Positions 20,180 through 36,100 of a DNA stretch of 64,000 bases are shown in pieces. Positions within the stretch are counted from its first letter, which is position 1; each line of letters begins with the position of its first letter. A model generated the notes under the pieces. It saw only the letters and a program-made list of their open reading frames with translations. It did no database searches and was not told where the DNA came from. Both the position numbers and the translations under genes were made by a program. Origin of the DNA: Acanthochromis polyacanthus (Eukaryota > Chordata > Actinopteri > Pomacentridae); NCBI RefSeq assembly GCF_021347895.1, contig NC_067130.1:23571492-23635491 (forward strand), read 5' to 3'.

Positions 20180-23100
20180 GAAGAGCAGGAATCTCATGAA
20201 TGCTGCATTAACGTGAATATAGAGTGGACACTTAAATTTTTTTCTTCAGAATAACTTGAAATGTGATAAATATGAAGGCAAATGATGTTTAAGGTGTACT
20301 GGTTCAAAGGAATTGCATGGACAGCATATCTGACTAAACTGTGCATTTCAACTCAGGAACAGCATTTGAAGCGCAGAAAAATCATGAAGGCTTCATTAAC
20401 GTGAAGTTCATGTTGACACACAAATTCTGTCTTCAGAATGACTTGGAATGTGATGAATATTAATGCAAATGATGTTAAACGTGTTGCGGTGTGAAGGACT
20501 TGCATGGACAACGTATAGAAAAATTGTGCATTTCAGTTCAATAACAGCATTTGAAGCATATGAAAATCACGAAAACTTCACACACGTGAAGTTCATGTTG
20601 TCACACACATATTTCTTCTTCAGAATAACTTGAAATGTGATACATATCACGGCAAATGATGTTAAAGGTGTTCTGGTTTGAGGGAATTGCATGGACAACG
20701 TATCCAAAAATTGTGCACTTCAACTCAATAACAACTTTTGAAGCATATAAAAAAATCACGAAAACTACATGCACGTGAACTTCATGTTGATATAAAGTTC
20801 TTCTTCAGAATGAGTTGAAATGTGATAAATATGAAGACAAATGGTGTTTAAGGTGTTCTGCTTTGAGGTAATGGCATGGACAGCATGTTTGACTATACTG
20901 TGCATTTCAGCTCAGGAAAAGCATTTTGAAGAGCAGGAATCTCATGAGTGCTGCATTAACGTGAATATAAAGTGGATACATTATTTTTTTTTCTTCAGAA
21001 TAACTTGAAATGTGATAAATATGAAGGCAAATGATGTTTAAGTTCTTCTGGTTCAAAGGAATTGCATGGACAGCATATCTCACTCATAAACTGTGCATTT
21101 CAGCTTAGGACCAGCATTTGAAGAGCAGGAATCTCATGAATGCTGCATTAACGTGAATATAGAGTGGACACTTAAATGTTTTTTCTTCAGAATAACTTGA
21201 AATGTGATAAATATGAAGGCAAATGATGTTTAAGGTGTTCTGGTTCAAAGGAATTGCATGGACAACGTATGGAAAAATTGTGCACTTCAACTCAATAACA
21301 ACTTTTGAAGCATATAAAAATCACGAAAACTACATGCACGTGAACTTCATGTTGATATAAAGTTCTTCTTCAGAATGAGTTGAAATGTGATAAATATGAA
21401 GGCAAATGGTGTTTAAGGTGTTCTGCTTTGAGGTAATGGCATGGACAGCATGTTTGACTATACTGTGCATTTCAGCTCAGGACCAGCATTTGAAGAGCAG
21501 GAATCTCATGAATGCTGCATTAACGTGAATATAGAGTAGATACATAATTTTTTTTCTTCAGAATAAATTGAAATGTGATAAATATGAAGGCAAATGATGT
21601 TTAAGGTGTTCTGGTTCAAAGGAATTGCATGGACAGCATATCTCACTAATAAACTGTGCATTTCAGCTTAGGACCAGCATTTGAAGAGCAGGAATCTCAT
21701 GAATGCTGCATTAACGTGAATATAGAGTGGACACTTAATTTTTTCTTCAGAATAACTTGAAATGTGATAAATATGAAGGCAAATGATGTTTAAGGTGTAC
21801 TGGTTCAAAGGAATTGCATGGACAGCATATCTGACTAAACTGTGCATTTCAACTCAGGAACAGCATTTGAAGCGCAGAAAAATCATGAAGGCTTCATTAA
21901 CGTGAAGTTCATGTTGACACACAAATTCTGTCTTCAGAATGACTTGGAATGTGATGAATATTAATGCAAATGATGTTAAACGTGTTGCGGTGTGAAGGAC
22001 TTGCATGGACAACGTATAGAAAAATTGTGCATTTCAGTTCAATAACAGCATTTGAAGCATATGAAAATCACGAAAACTTCACACACGTGAAGTTCATGTT
22101 GTCACACACATATTTCTTCTTCAGAATAACTTGAAATGTGATACATATCACGGCAAATGATGTTAAAGGTGTTCTGGTTTGAGGGAATTGCATGGACAAC
22201 GTATCCAAAAATTGTGTACTTCAACTCAATAACAACTTTTGAAGCATATAAAAAATCACGAAAACTACATGCACGTGAACTTCATGTTGATATAAAGTTC
22301 TTCTTCAGAATGAGTTGAAATGTGATAAATATGAAGGCAAATGGTGTTTAAGGTGTTCTGCTTTGAGGTAATGGCATGGACAGCATGTTTGACTGTACTG
22401 TGCATTTCAGCTCAGGAACAGCATTTGAAGAGCAGGAATCTCATGAGTGCTGCATTAACGTGAATGTAAAGTGGAAACATAATTTTTTTTTCTTCAGAAT
22501 AACTTGAAATGTGATAAATATGAAGGCAAATGATGTTTAAGTTCTTCTGGTTCAAAGGAATTGCATGGACAGCATATCTCACTAATAAACTGTGCATTTC
22601 AGCTCAGGACCAGCATTTGAAGAGCAGGAATCTCATGAATGCTGCATTAACGTGAATATAGAGTGGACACTTAAATTTTTTTCTTCAGAATAACTTGAAA
22701 TGTGATAAATATGAAGGCAAATGATGTTTAAGGTGTTCTAGGTTCAAAGGAATTGCATGGACAACGTATGGAAAAATTGTGCACTTCAACTCAATAACAA
22801 CTTTTGAAGCATATAAAAATCACGAAAACTACATGCACGTGAACTTCATGCTGATATAAAGTTCTTCTTCAGAATGAGTTGAAATGTGATAAATATGAAG
22901 GCAAATGGTGTTTAAGGTGTTCTGCTTTGAGGTAATGGCATGGACAGCATGTTTGACTATACTGTGCATTTCAGCTCAGGACCAGCATTTGAAGAGCAGG
23001 AATCTCATGAATGCTGCATTAACGTGAATATAGAGTAGATACATAATTTTTTTCTTCAGAATAACTTGAAATGTGATAAATATGAAGACAAATGATGTTT

Positions 23101-26100
23101 AAGGTGTTCTGGTTCAAAGGAATTGCATGGACAGCATATCTGACTAAACTGTGCATTTCATCTCAGGCACAGCATTTGAAGCGCAGAAAAATCATGAAGG
23201 CTTCATTAACGTGAAGTTCATGTTGACACACAAATTGCTTCTTCAGAATGACTTGATGTGTGATCTGTATGAAGGCAAATGATGTTTAAGGTGTTCTGGT
23301 TCAAAGGAATTGCATGGACAGCAAATCTCACTAATAAACTGTGCATTTCAGCTTAGGACCAGCATGTGAAGAGCAGGAATCTCATGAATGCTGCATTAAC
23401 GTGAATATAGAGTGGATACATAAATTTTTTTCTTCAGAATAACTTGAAATGTGGTAAATATGAAGGCAAATGATGTTTAAGTTCTTCTGGTTCAAAGGAA
23501 TTGCATGGACAGCATATCTGACTAAACTGTGCATTTCAACTCAGGAACAGCATTTGAAGCGCAGAAAAATCATGAAGGCTTCATTAACGTGAAGTTCATG
23601 TTGACACACAAATTGCTTCTTCAGAATGACTTGATATGTGATCTGTATGAAGGCAAATGATGTTTAAGGTGTTCTGGTTCAAAGGAATTGCATGGACAAC
23701 GTATCGAAAAATTGTGCACTTCAACTCAATAACAACTTTTGAAGCATATAAAAAAATCACGAAAACTACATGCACGTGAACTTCATGTTGATATAAAGTT
23801 CTTCTTCAGAATGAGTTGAAATGTGATAAATATGAAGGCAAATGGTGTTTAAGGTGTTCTGCTTTGAGGTAATGGCATGGACAGCATGTTTGACTATACT
23901 GTGCATTTCAGCTCAGGAAAAGCATTTGAAGAGCAGGAATCTCATGAATGCTGCATTAACGTGAATATAGAGTGGACACTTAAATTTTTTTCTTCAGAAT
24001 AACTTGAAATGTGATAAATATGAAGGCAAATGATGTTTAAGGTGTACTGGTTCAAAGGAATTGCATGGACAGCATATCTGACTAAACTGTGCATTTCAAC
24101 TCAGGAACAGCATTTGAAGCGCAGAAAAATCATGAAGGCTTCATTAACGTGAAGTTCATGTTGACACACAAATTCTGTCTTCAGAATGACTTGGAATGTG
24201 ATGAATATTAATGCAAATGATGTTAAACGTGTTGCGGTGTGAAGGACTTGCATGGACAACGTATAGAAAAATTGTGCATTTCAGTTCAATAACAGCATTT
24301 GAAGCATATGAAAATCACGAAAACTTCACACACGTGAAGTTCATGTTGTCACACACATATTTCTTCTTCAGAATAACTTGAAATGTGATACATATCACGG
24401 CAAATGATGTTAAAGGTGTTCTGGTTTGAGGGAATTGCATGGACAACGTATCCAAAAATTGTGCACTTCAACTCAATAACAACTTTTGAAGCATATAAAA
24501 AAATCACGAAAACTACATGCACGTGAACTTCATGTTGATATAAAGTTCTTCTTCAGAATGAGTTGAAATGTGATAAATATGAAGACAAATGGTGTTTAAG
24601 GTGTTCTGCTTTGAGGTAATGGCATGGACAGCATGTTTGACTATACTGTGCATTTCAGCTCAGGAAAAGCATTTTGAAGAGCAGGAATCTCATGAGTGCT
24701 GCATTAACGTGAATATAAAGTGGATACATTATTTTTTTTTTCTTCAGAATAACTTGAAATGTGATAAATATGAAGGCAAATGATGTTTAAGTTCTTCTGG
24801 TTCAAAGGAATTGCATGGACAGCATATCTCACTCATAAACTGTGCATTTCAGCTTAGGACCAGCATTTGAAGAGCAGGAATCTCATGAATGCTGCATTAA
24901 CGTGAATATAGAGTGGACACTTAAATGTTTTTTCTTCAGAATAACTTGAAATGTGATAAATATGAAGGCAAATGATGTTTAAGGTGTTCTGGTTCAAAGG
25001 AATTGCATGGACAACGTATGGAAAAATTGTGCACTTCAACTCAATAACAACTTTTGAAGCATATAAAAATCACGAAAACTACATGCACGTGAACTTCATG
25101 TTGATATAAAGTTCTTCTTCAGAATGAGTTGAAATGTGATAAATATGAAGGCAAATGGTGTTTAAGGTGTTCTGCTTTGAGGTAATGGCATGGACAGCAT
25201 GTTTGACTATACTGTGCATTTCAGCTCAGGACCAGCATTTGAAGAGCAGGAATCTCATGAATGCTGCATTAACGTGAATATAGAGTAGATACATAATTTT
25301 TTTTTCTTCAGAATAAATTGAAATGTGATAAATATGAAGGCAAATGATGTTTAAGGTGTTCTGGTTCAAAGGAATTGCATGGACAGCATATCTCACTAAT
25401 AAACTGTGCATTTCAGCTTAGGACCAGCATTTGAAGAGCAGGAATCTCATGAATGCTGCATTAACGTGAATATAGAGTGGACACTTAAATTTTTTTCTTC
25501 AGAATAACTTGAAATGTGATAAATATGAAGGCAAATGATGTTTAAGGTGTACTGGTTCAAAGGAATTGCATGGACAGCATATCTGACTAAACTGTGCATT
25601 TCAACTCAGGAACAGCATTTGAAGCGCAGAAAAATCATGAAGGCTTCATTAACGTGAAGTTCATGTTGACACACAAATTCTGTCTTCAGAATGACTTGGA
25701 ATGTGATGAATATTAATGCAAATGATGTTAAACGTGTTGCGGTGTGAAGGACTTGCATGGACAACGTATAGAAAAATTGTGCATTTCAGTTCAATAACAG
25801 CATTTGAAGCATATGAAAATCACGAAAACTTCACACACGTGAAGTTCATGTTGTCACACACATATTTCTTCTTCAGAATAACTTGAAATGTGATACATAT
25901 CACGGCAAATGATGTTAAAGGTGTTCTGGTTTGAGGGAATTGCATGGACAACGTATCCAAAAATTGTGTACTTCAACTCAATAACAACTTTTGAAGCATA
26001 TAAAAAATCACGAAAACTACATGCACGTGAACTTCATGTTGATATAAAGTTCTTCTTCAGAATGAGTTGAAATGTGATAAATATGAAGGCAAATGGTGTT

Positions 26101-27690
26101 TAAGGTGTTCTGCTTTGAGGTAATGGCATGGACAGCATGTTTGACTGTACTGTGCATTTCAGCTCAGGAACAGCATTTGAAGAGCAGGAATCTCATGAGT
26201 GCTGCATTAACGTGAATGTAAAGTGGAAACATAATTTTTTTTTCTTCAGAATAACTTGAAATGTGATAAATATGAAGGCAAATGATGTTTAAGTTCTTCT
26301 GGTTCAAAGGAATTGCATGGACAGCATATCTCACTAATAAACTGTGCATTTCAGCTCAGGACCAGCATTTGAAGAGCAGGAATCTCATGAATGCTGCATT
26401 AACGTGAATATAGAGTGGACACTTAAATTTTTTTCTTCAGAATAACTTGAAATGTGATAAATATGAAGGCAAATGATGTTTAAGGTGTTCTAGGTTCAAA
26501 GGAATTGCATGGACAACGTATGGAAAAATTGTGCACTTCAACTCAATAACAACTTTTGAAGCATATAAAAATCACGAAAACTACATGCACGTGAACTTCA
26601 TGCTGATATAAAGTTCTTCTTCAGAATGAGTTGAAATGTGATAAATATGAAGGCAAATGGTGTTTAAGGTGTTCTGCTTTGAGGTAATGGCATGGACAGC
26701 ATGTTTGACTATACTGTGCATTTCAGCTCAGGACCAGCATTTGAAGAGCAGGAATCTCATGAATGCTGCATTAACGTGAATATAGAGTAGATACATAATT
26801 TTTTTCTTCAGAATAACTTGAAATGTGATAAATATGAAGACAAATGATGTTTAAGGTGTTCTGGTTCAAAGGAATTGCATGGACAGCATATCTGACTAAA
26901 CTGTGCATTTCATCTCAGGCACAGCATTTGAAGCGCAGAAAAATCATGAAGGCTTCATTAACGTGAAGTTCATGTTGACACACAAATTGCTTCTTCAGAA
27001 TGACTTGATGTGTGATCTGTATGAAGGCAAATGATGTTTAAGGTGTTCTGGTTCAAAGGAATTGCATGGACAGCAAATCTCACTAATAAACTGTGCATTT
27101 CAGCTTAGGACCAGCATGTGAAGAGCAGGAATCTCATGAATGCTGCATTAACGTGAATATAGAGTGGATACATAAATTTTTTTCTTCAGAATAACTTGAA
27201 ATGTGGTAAATATGAAGGCAAATGATGTTTAAGTTCTTCTGGTTCAAAGGAATTGCATGGACAGCATATCTGACTAAACTGTGCATTTCAACTCAGGAAC
27301 AGCATTTGAAGCGCAGAAAAATCATGAAGGCTTCATTAACGTGAAGTTCATGTTGACACACAAATTGCTTCTTCAGAATGACTTGATATGTGATCTGTAT
27401 GAAGGCAAATGATGTTTAAGGTGTTCTGGTTCAAAGGAATTGCATGGACAACGTATCGAAAAATTGTGCACTTCAACTCAATAACAACTTTTGAAGCATA
27501 TAAAAAAATCACGAAAACTACATGCACGTGAACTTCATGTTGATATAAAGTTCTTCTTCAGAATGAGTTGAAATGTGATAAATATGAAGGCAAATGGTGT
27601 TTAAGGTGTTCTGCTTTGAGGTAATGGCATGGACAGCATGTTTGACTATACTGTGCATTTCAGCTCAGGAAAAGCATTTGAAGAGCAGGA
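20180..27690. repeat. Tandem duplication of a 3.75-kb, 20-monomer satellite block
   Basis: Copy 1 about 20,180-23,935, copy 2 about 23,935-27,690. Private variants recur at matching offsets: GTGTACTGG at 20,295 and 24,045 and again at 21,798 and 25,549; the inserted base in GTGTTCTAGGTTC at 22,733 and 26,486; CTTCATGCTGATATAAAG near 22,844 and 26,597. Offsets are 3,749-3,752 bp, drifting only through A/T-run length. Confidence 0.9.
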
Positions 27691-30600
27691 ATCTCATGAG
27701 TGCTGCATTAACGTGAATATAAAGTGGATACATAATTTTTTTTCTTCAGAATAACTTGAAATGTGATAAATATGAAGGCAAATGATGTTTAAGTTCTTCT
27801 GGTTCAAAGGAATTGCATGGACAGCATATCTCACTAATAAACTGTGCATTTCAGCTCAGGACCAGCATTTGAAGAGCAGGAATCTCATGAATGCTGCATT
27901 AACGTGAATATAGAGTGGATACATAATTTTTTTCTTCAGAATAACTTGAAATGTGATAAATATGAAGGCAAATGATGTTGAAGGTGTTCTGGTTCAAAGG
28001 AATTGCATGGACAGCATATCTGACTAAACTGTGCATTTCATCTCAGGCACAGCATTTGAAGCACAGAAAAATCATGAAGGCTTCATTAACGTGAAGTTCA
28101 TGTTGACACACAAATTGCTTCTTCAGAATGACTTGATATGTGATCTGTATGAAGGCAAATGATGTTTAAGGTGTTCTGGTTCAAAGGAATTGCATGGACA
28201 ACGTATAAAAAAATTGTGCACTTCAACTCAATAACAACTTTTGAAGCATATAAAAATCACGAAAACTACATGCACGTGAACTTCATGTTGATATAAAGTT
28301 CTTCTTTAGAATGAGTTGAAATGTGATAAATATGAAGGCAAATGGTGTTTAAGGTGTTCTGCTTTCAGGTAATGGCATGGACAGCATGTTTGACTATACT
28401 GTGCATTTCAGCTTCGGACCAGTATTTGAAGAGCAGGAATCTCATGAATGCTGCATTAACGTGAATATAGAGTGGATACATAAATTTTTTTCTTCAGAAT
28501 AACTTGAAATGTGATAAATATGGAGGCAAATGATGTTTAAGTTCTTCTGGTTCAAAGGAATTGCATGGACAGCATGTCTCACTAATAAACTGTGCATTTC
28601 AGCTTAGGAAAAGCATTTGAAGAGCAGGAATCTCATGAATGCTGCATTAACGTGAATATAGAGTGGACACTTAAATTTTTTTCTTCAGAATAACTTGAAA
28701 TGTGATAAGTAGGAAGGCAAATGATGTTTAAGTTCTTCTGGTTCAAAGGAATTGCATGGACAGCATATCTGACTAAACTGTGCATTTCAACTCAGCAACA
28801 GCATTTGAAGCGCAGAAAAATCATGAAGACTTCATTAACGTGAAGTTCATGTTGACACAGAAATTCTGTCTTCAGAATGACTTGGAATGTGATGAATTTG
28901 AAGGCAAATGATGTTAAACGTGTTGCGGTGTGAAGGACTTGCATGGACAACGTATAGAAAAATTGTGCATTTCAGTTCAATAACAGCATTTGAAGCATAT
29001 TAAAATCACGAAAACTACACACACGTGAAGTTCATGTTGTCACACACATATTTCTTCTTCAGAATAACTTGAAATGTGATACATATCACGGCAAATGATG
29101 TTAAAGGTGTTCTGGTTTGAGGGAATTGCATGGACAACGTATCCAAAAATTGTGCACTTCAACTCAAAAACAACTTTTGAAGCATATAAAAAAATCACGA
29201 AAACTACATGCACGTGAACTTCATGTTGATATAAAGTTCTTCTTCAGAATGAGTTGAAATGTGATAAATATGAAGGCAAATGGTGTTTAAGGTGTTCTGC
29301 TTTGAGGTAATGGCATGGACAGCATGTTTGACTATACTGTGCATTTCAGCTCAGGAAAAGCATTTGAAGAGCAGGAATCTCATGAGTGCTGCATTAACGT
29401 GAATATAAAGTGGATACATAAATTTTTTTTCTTCAGAATAACTTGAAATGTGATAAATATGAAGGCAAATGATGTTTAAGTTCTTCTGGTTCAAAGGAAT
29501 TGCATGGACAGCATATCTCACTAATAAACTGTGCATTTCAGCTCAGGACCAGCATTTGAAGAGCAGAAATCTCATGAGTGCTGCATTAACGTGAATATAG
29601 AGTGGACACTTAAATTTTTTTCTTCAGAATAACTTGAAATGTGATAAATATGAAGGCAAATGATGTTTAAGGTGTTCTGGTTCAAAGGAATTGCATGGAC
29701 AGCATATCTGACTAAACTGTGCATTTCAACTCAGCAACAGCATTTGAAGCGCAGAAAAATCATGAAGATTTCATTAACGTGAAGTTCATGTTGACACAGA
29801 AATTCTGTCTTCAGAATGACTTGGAATGTGATGAATATTAATGCAAATGATGTTAAACGTGTTGCGGTGTGAAGGACTTGCATGGACAACGTATAGAAAA
29901 ATTGTGCATTTCAGTTCAATAACAGCATTTGAAGCATATTAAAATCACGAAAACTACACACACGTGAAGTTCATGTTGTCACACACATATTTCTTCTTCA
30001 GAATAACTTGAAATGTGATACATATCACGGCAAATGATGTTAAAGGTGTTCTGGTTTGAGGGAATTGCATGGACAACGTATCCAAAAATTGTGCACTTCA
30101 ACTCAATAACAACTTTTGAAGCATATAAAAAAATCACGAAAACGACATGCACGTGAACTTCATGTTGATATAAAGTTCTTCTTCAGAATGAGTTGAAATG
30201 TGATAAATATGAAGGCAAATGGTGTTTAAGGTGTTCTGCTTTGAGGTAATGGCATGGACAGCATGTTTGACTATACTGTGCATTTCAGCTCAGGAAAAGC
30301 ATTTTGAAGAGCAGGAATCTCATGAGTGCTGCATTAACGTGAATATAAAGTGGATACATAATTTTTTTTCTTCAGAATAACTTGAAATGTGATAAATATG
30401 AAGGCAAATGATGTTTAAGTTCGTCTGGTTCAAAGGAATTGCATGGACAGCATATCTCACTAATAAACTGTGCATTTCAGCTTAGGACCAGCATTTGAAG
30501 AGCAGGAATCTCATGAATGCTGCATTAACGTGAATATAGAGTGGACACTTAAATTTTTTTCTTCAGAATAACTTGAAATGTGATAAATATGAAGGCAAAT

Positions 30601-33199
30601 GATGTTTAAGGTGTTCTGGTTCAAAGGAATTGCATGGACAACGTATGGAAAAATTGTGCACTTCAACTCAATAACAACTTTTGAAGCATATATAAAAATC
30701 ACGAAAACTACATGCACGTGAACTTCATGTTGATATAAAGTTCTTCTTCAGAATGAGTTGAAATGTGATAAATATGAAGGCAAATGGTGTTTAAGGTGTT
30801 CTGCTTTGAGGTAATGGCATGGACAGCATGTTTGACTATACTGTGCATTTCAGCTCAGGACCAGCATTTGAAGAGCAGGAATCTCATGAATGCTGCATTA
30901 ACGTGAATATAGAGTAGATACATAATTTTTTTCTTCAGAATAACTTGAAATGTGATAAATATGAAGGCAAATGATGTTGAAGGTGTTCTGGTTCAAAGGA
31001 ATTGCATGGACAGCATATCTGACTAAACTGTGCATTTCATCTCAGGCACAGCATTTGAAGCGCAGAAAAATCATGAAGGCTTCATTAACGTGAAGTTCAT
31101 GTTGACACACAAATTGCTTCTTCAGAATGACTTGATATGTGATCTGTATGAAGGCAAATGATGTTTAAGGTGTTCTGGTTCAAAGGAATTGCATGGACAA
31201 CATATCGAAAAATTGTGCACTTCAACTCAATAACAACTTTTGAAGCATATAAAAATCACGAAAACTACATGCACGTAAACTTCATGTTGATATAAAGTTC
31301 TTCTTCAGAATGAGTTGAAATGTGATAAATATGAAGGCAAATGGTGTTTAAGGTGTTCTGCTTTGAGGTAATGGCATGGACAGCATGTTTGACTATACTG
31401 TGCATTTCAGCTCAGGACCAGCATTTGAAGAGCAGGAATCTCATGAATGCTGCATTAACGTGAATATAGAGTAGATACATAATTTTTTTCTTCAGAATAA
31501 CTTGAAATGTGATAAATATGAAGGCAAATGATGTTTAAGTTCTTCTGGTTCAAAGGAATTGCATGGACAGCATGTCTCACTAATAAACTGTGCATTTCAG
31601 CTTAGGAAAATCATTTGAAGAGCAGGAATCTCATGAATGCTGCATTAACGTGAATATAGAGTGGACACTTAAATTTTTTTCTTCAGAATAACTTGAAATG
31701 TGATAAGTAGGAAGGCAAATGATGTTTAAGTTCTTCTGGTTCAAAGGAATTGCATGGACAGCATATCTGACTAAACTGTGCATTTCAACTCAGCAACAGC
31801 ATTTGAAGCGCAGAAAAATCATGAAGACTTCATTAACGTGAAGTTCATGTTGACACAGAAATTGCTTCTTCAGAATGACTTGATATGTGATAAATATTAA
31901 TGCAAATGATGTTAAACGTGTTGCGGTGTGAAGGACTTGCATGGACAACGTATAGAAAAATTGTGCATTTCAGTTCAATAACAGCATTTGAAGCATATTA
32001 AAATCACGAAAACTACACACACGTGAAGTTCATGTTGTCACACACATATTTCTTCTTCAGAATAACTTGAAATGTGATACATATCACGGCAAATGATGTT
32101 AAAGGTGTTCTGGTTTGAGGGAATTGCATGGACAACGTATCGAAAAATTGTGCACTTCAACTCAATAACAACTTTTGAAGCATATAAAAAATCACGAAAA
32201 CTACATGCACGTGAACTTCATGTTGATATAAAGTTCTTCTTCAGAATGAGTTGAAATGTGATAAATATGAAGGCAAATGGTGTTTAAGGTGTTCTGCTTT
32301 GAGGTAATGGCATGGACAGCATGTTTGACTATACTGTGCATTTCAGCTCAGGAAAAGCATTTGAAGAGCAGGAATCTCATGAGTGCTGCATTACCGTGAA
32401 TATAAAGTGGATACATAATTTTTTTTTCTTCAGAATAACTTGAAATGTGATAAATATGAAGGCAAATGATGTTTAAGTTCTTCTGGTTCAAAGGAATTGC
32501 ATGGACAGCATATCTCACTAATAAACTGTGCATTTCAGCTCAGGACCAGCATTTGAAGAGCAGGAATCTCATGAATGCTGCATTAACGTGAATATAGAGT
32601 GGACACTTAAATTTTTTCTTCAGAATAACTTGAAATGTGATAAATATGAAGGCAAATGATGTTTAAGGTGTTCTGGTTCAAAGGAATTTCATGGACAGCA
32701 TATCTGACTAAACTGTGCATTTCAACTCAGGAACAGCATTTGAAGCGCAGAAAAATCATGAAGGCTTCATTAACGTGAAGTTCATGTTGACACACAAATT
32801 GCTTCTTCAGAATGACTTGATATGTGATCTGTATGAAGGCAAATGATGTTTAAGGTGTTCTGGTTCAAAGGAATTGCATGGACAACGTATCGAAAAATTG
32901 TGCACTTCAACTCAATAACAACTTTTGAAGCATATAAAAATCACGAAAACTACATGCACGTGAACTTCATGTTGATATAAAGTTCTTCTTCAGAATGAGT
33001 TGAAATGTGATAAATATGAAGGCAAATGGTGTTTAAGGTGTTCTGCTTTGAGGTAATGGCATGGACAGCATGTTTGACTATACTGTGCATTTCAGCTCAG
33101 GAAAAGCATTTGAAGAGCAGGAATCTCATGAATGCTGCATTAACGTGAATATAGAGTAGATACATAATTTTTTCTTCAGAATAACTTGAAATGTGATAA

Positions 33200-36100
33200 A
33201 TATGAAGGCAAATGATGTTTAAGTTCTTCTGGTTCAAAGGAATTGCATGGACAGCATATCTCACTAATAAACTGTGCATTTCAGCTTAGGACCAGCATTT
33301 GAAGAGCAGGAATCTCATGAATGCTGCATTAACGTGAATATAGAGTCTATACATAAATTTTTTTCTTCAGAATAACTTGAAATGTGATAAATATGAAGGC
33401 AAATGATGTTTAAGTTCTTCTGGTTCAAAGGAATTGCATGGACAGCATATCTGACTAAACTGTGCATTTCAACTCAGGAACAGCATTTGAAGCACAGAAA
33501 AATCATGAAGGCTTCATTAACGTGAAGTTCATGTTGACACACAAATTCTGTCTTCAGAATGACTTGGAATGTGATGAATATTAATGCAAATGATGTTAAA
33601 CGTGTTGCGGTGTGAAGGACTTGCATGGACAACATATAGAAAAATTGTGCATTTCAGTTCAATAACAGCATTTGAAGCATATTAAAATCACGAAAACTAC
33701 ACACACGTGAAGTTCATGTTGTCACACACATATTTCTTCTTCAGAATAACTTGAAATGTGATACATATGAAGGCAAATGGTGTTTAAGGTGTTCTGCTTT
33801 GAGGTAATGGCATGGACAGCATGTTTGACTATACTGTGCATTTCAGCTCAGGACCAGCATTTGAAGAGCAGGAATCTCATGAATGCTGCATTAACGTGAA
33901 TATAGAGTAGATACATAATTTTTTTCTTCAGAATAACTTGAAATGTGATAAATATGAAGGCAAATGATGTTTAAGGTGTTCTGGTTCAAAGGAATTGCAT
34001 GGACAGCATATCTCACTAATAAACTGTGCATTTCAACTCAGCAACAGCATTTGAAGCGCAGAAAAATCATGAAGACTTCATTAACGTGAAGTTCATGTTG
34101 ACACAGAAATTCTGTCTTCAGAATGACTTGGAATGTGATGAATATTAATGCAAATGATGTTAAACGTGTTGCGGTGTGAAGGACTTGCATGGACAACGTA
34201 TAGAAAAATTGTGCATTTCAGTTCAATAACAGCATTTGAAGCATATTAAAATCACGAAAACTACACACACGTGAAGTTCATGTTGTCACACACATATTTC
34301 TTCTTCAGAATAACTTGAAATGTGATACATATCACGGCAAATGATGTTAAAGGTGTTCTGGTTTTAGGGAATTGCATGGACAACGTATCCAAAAAATGTG
34401 CACTTCAACTCAATAACAACTTTTGAAGCATATAAAAAAATCACGAAAACTACATGCACGTGAACTTCATGTTGATATAAAGTTCTTCTTCAGAATGAGT
34501 TGAAATGTGATAAATATGAAGGCAAATGGTGTTTAAGGTGTTCTGCTTTGAGGTAATGGCATGGACAGCATGTTTGACTATACTGTGCATTTCAGCTCAG
34601 GAAAAGCATTTGAAGAGCAGGAATCTCATGAGTGCTGCATTAACGTGAATATAAAGTGGATACATAATTTTTTTTTCTTCAGAATAACTTGAAATGTGAT
34701 AAATATGAAGGCAAATGATGTTTAAGTTCTTCTGGTTGAAAGGAATTGCATGGACAGCATATCTCACTAATAAACTGTGCATTTCAGCTCAGGACCAGCA
34801 TTTGAAGAGCAGGAATCTCATGAATGCTGCATTAATGTGAATATAGAGTGGACACTTAAATTTTTTTCTTCAGAATAACTTGAAATGTGATAAATATGAA
34901 GGCAAATGATGTTTAAGTTCTTCTGGTTCAAAGGAATTGCATGGACAGCATATCTCACTAATAAACTGTGCATTTCAGCTTAGGACCAGCATTTGAAGAG
35001 CAGGAATCTCATGAATGCTGCATTAACGTGAATATAGAGTCTATACATAAATTTTTTTCTTCAGAATAACTTGAAATGTGATAAATATGAAGGCAAATGA
35101 TGTTTAAGTTCTTCTGGTTCAAAGGAATTGCATGGACAGCATATCTGACTAAACTGTGCATTTCAACTCAGGAACAGCATTTGAAGCACAGAAAAATCAT
35201 GAAGGCTTCATTAACGTGAAGTTCATGTTGACACACAAATTCTGTCTTCAGAATGACTTGGAATGTGATGAATATTAATGCAAATGATGTTAAACGTGTT
35301 GCGGTGTGAAGGACTTGCATGGACAACATATAGAAAAATTGTGCATTTCAGTTCAATAACAGCATTTGAAGCATATTAAAATCACGAAAACTACACACAC
35401 GTGAAGTTCATGTTGTCACACACATATTTCTTCTTCAGAATAACTTGAAATGTGATACATATGAAGGCAAATGGTGTTTAAGGTGTTCTGCTTTGAGGTA
35501 ATGGCATGGACAGCATGTTTGACTATACTGTGCATTTCAGCTCAGGACCAGCATTTGAAGAGCAGGAATCTCATGAATGCTGCATTAACGTGAATATAGA
35601 GTAGATACATAATTTTTTTCTTCAGAATAACTTGAAATGTGATAAATATGAAGGCAAATGATGTTTAAGGTGTTCTGGTTCAAAGGAATTGCATGGACAG
35701 CATATCTCACTAATAAACTGTGCATTTCAACTCAGCAACAGCATTTGAAGCGCAGAAAAATCATGAAGACTTCATTAACGTGAAGTTCATGTTGACACAG
35801 AAATTCTGTCTTCAGAATGACTTGGAATGTGATGAATGTTAATGCAAATGATGTTAAACGTGTTGCGGTGTGAAGGACTTGCATGGACAACGTATAGAAA
35901 AATTGTGCATTTCAGTTCAATAACAGCATTTGAAGCATATTAAAATCACGAAAACTACACACACGTGAAGTTCATGTTGTCACACACATATTTCTTCTTC
36001 AGAATAACTTGAAATGTGATACATATCACGGCAAATGATGTTAAAGGTGTTCTGGTTTTAGGGAATTGCATGGACAACGTATCCAAAAAATGTGCACTTC

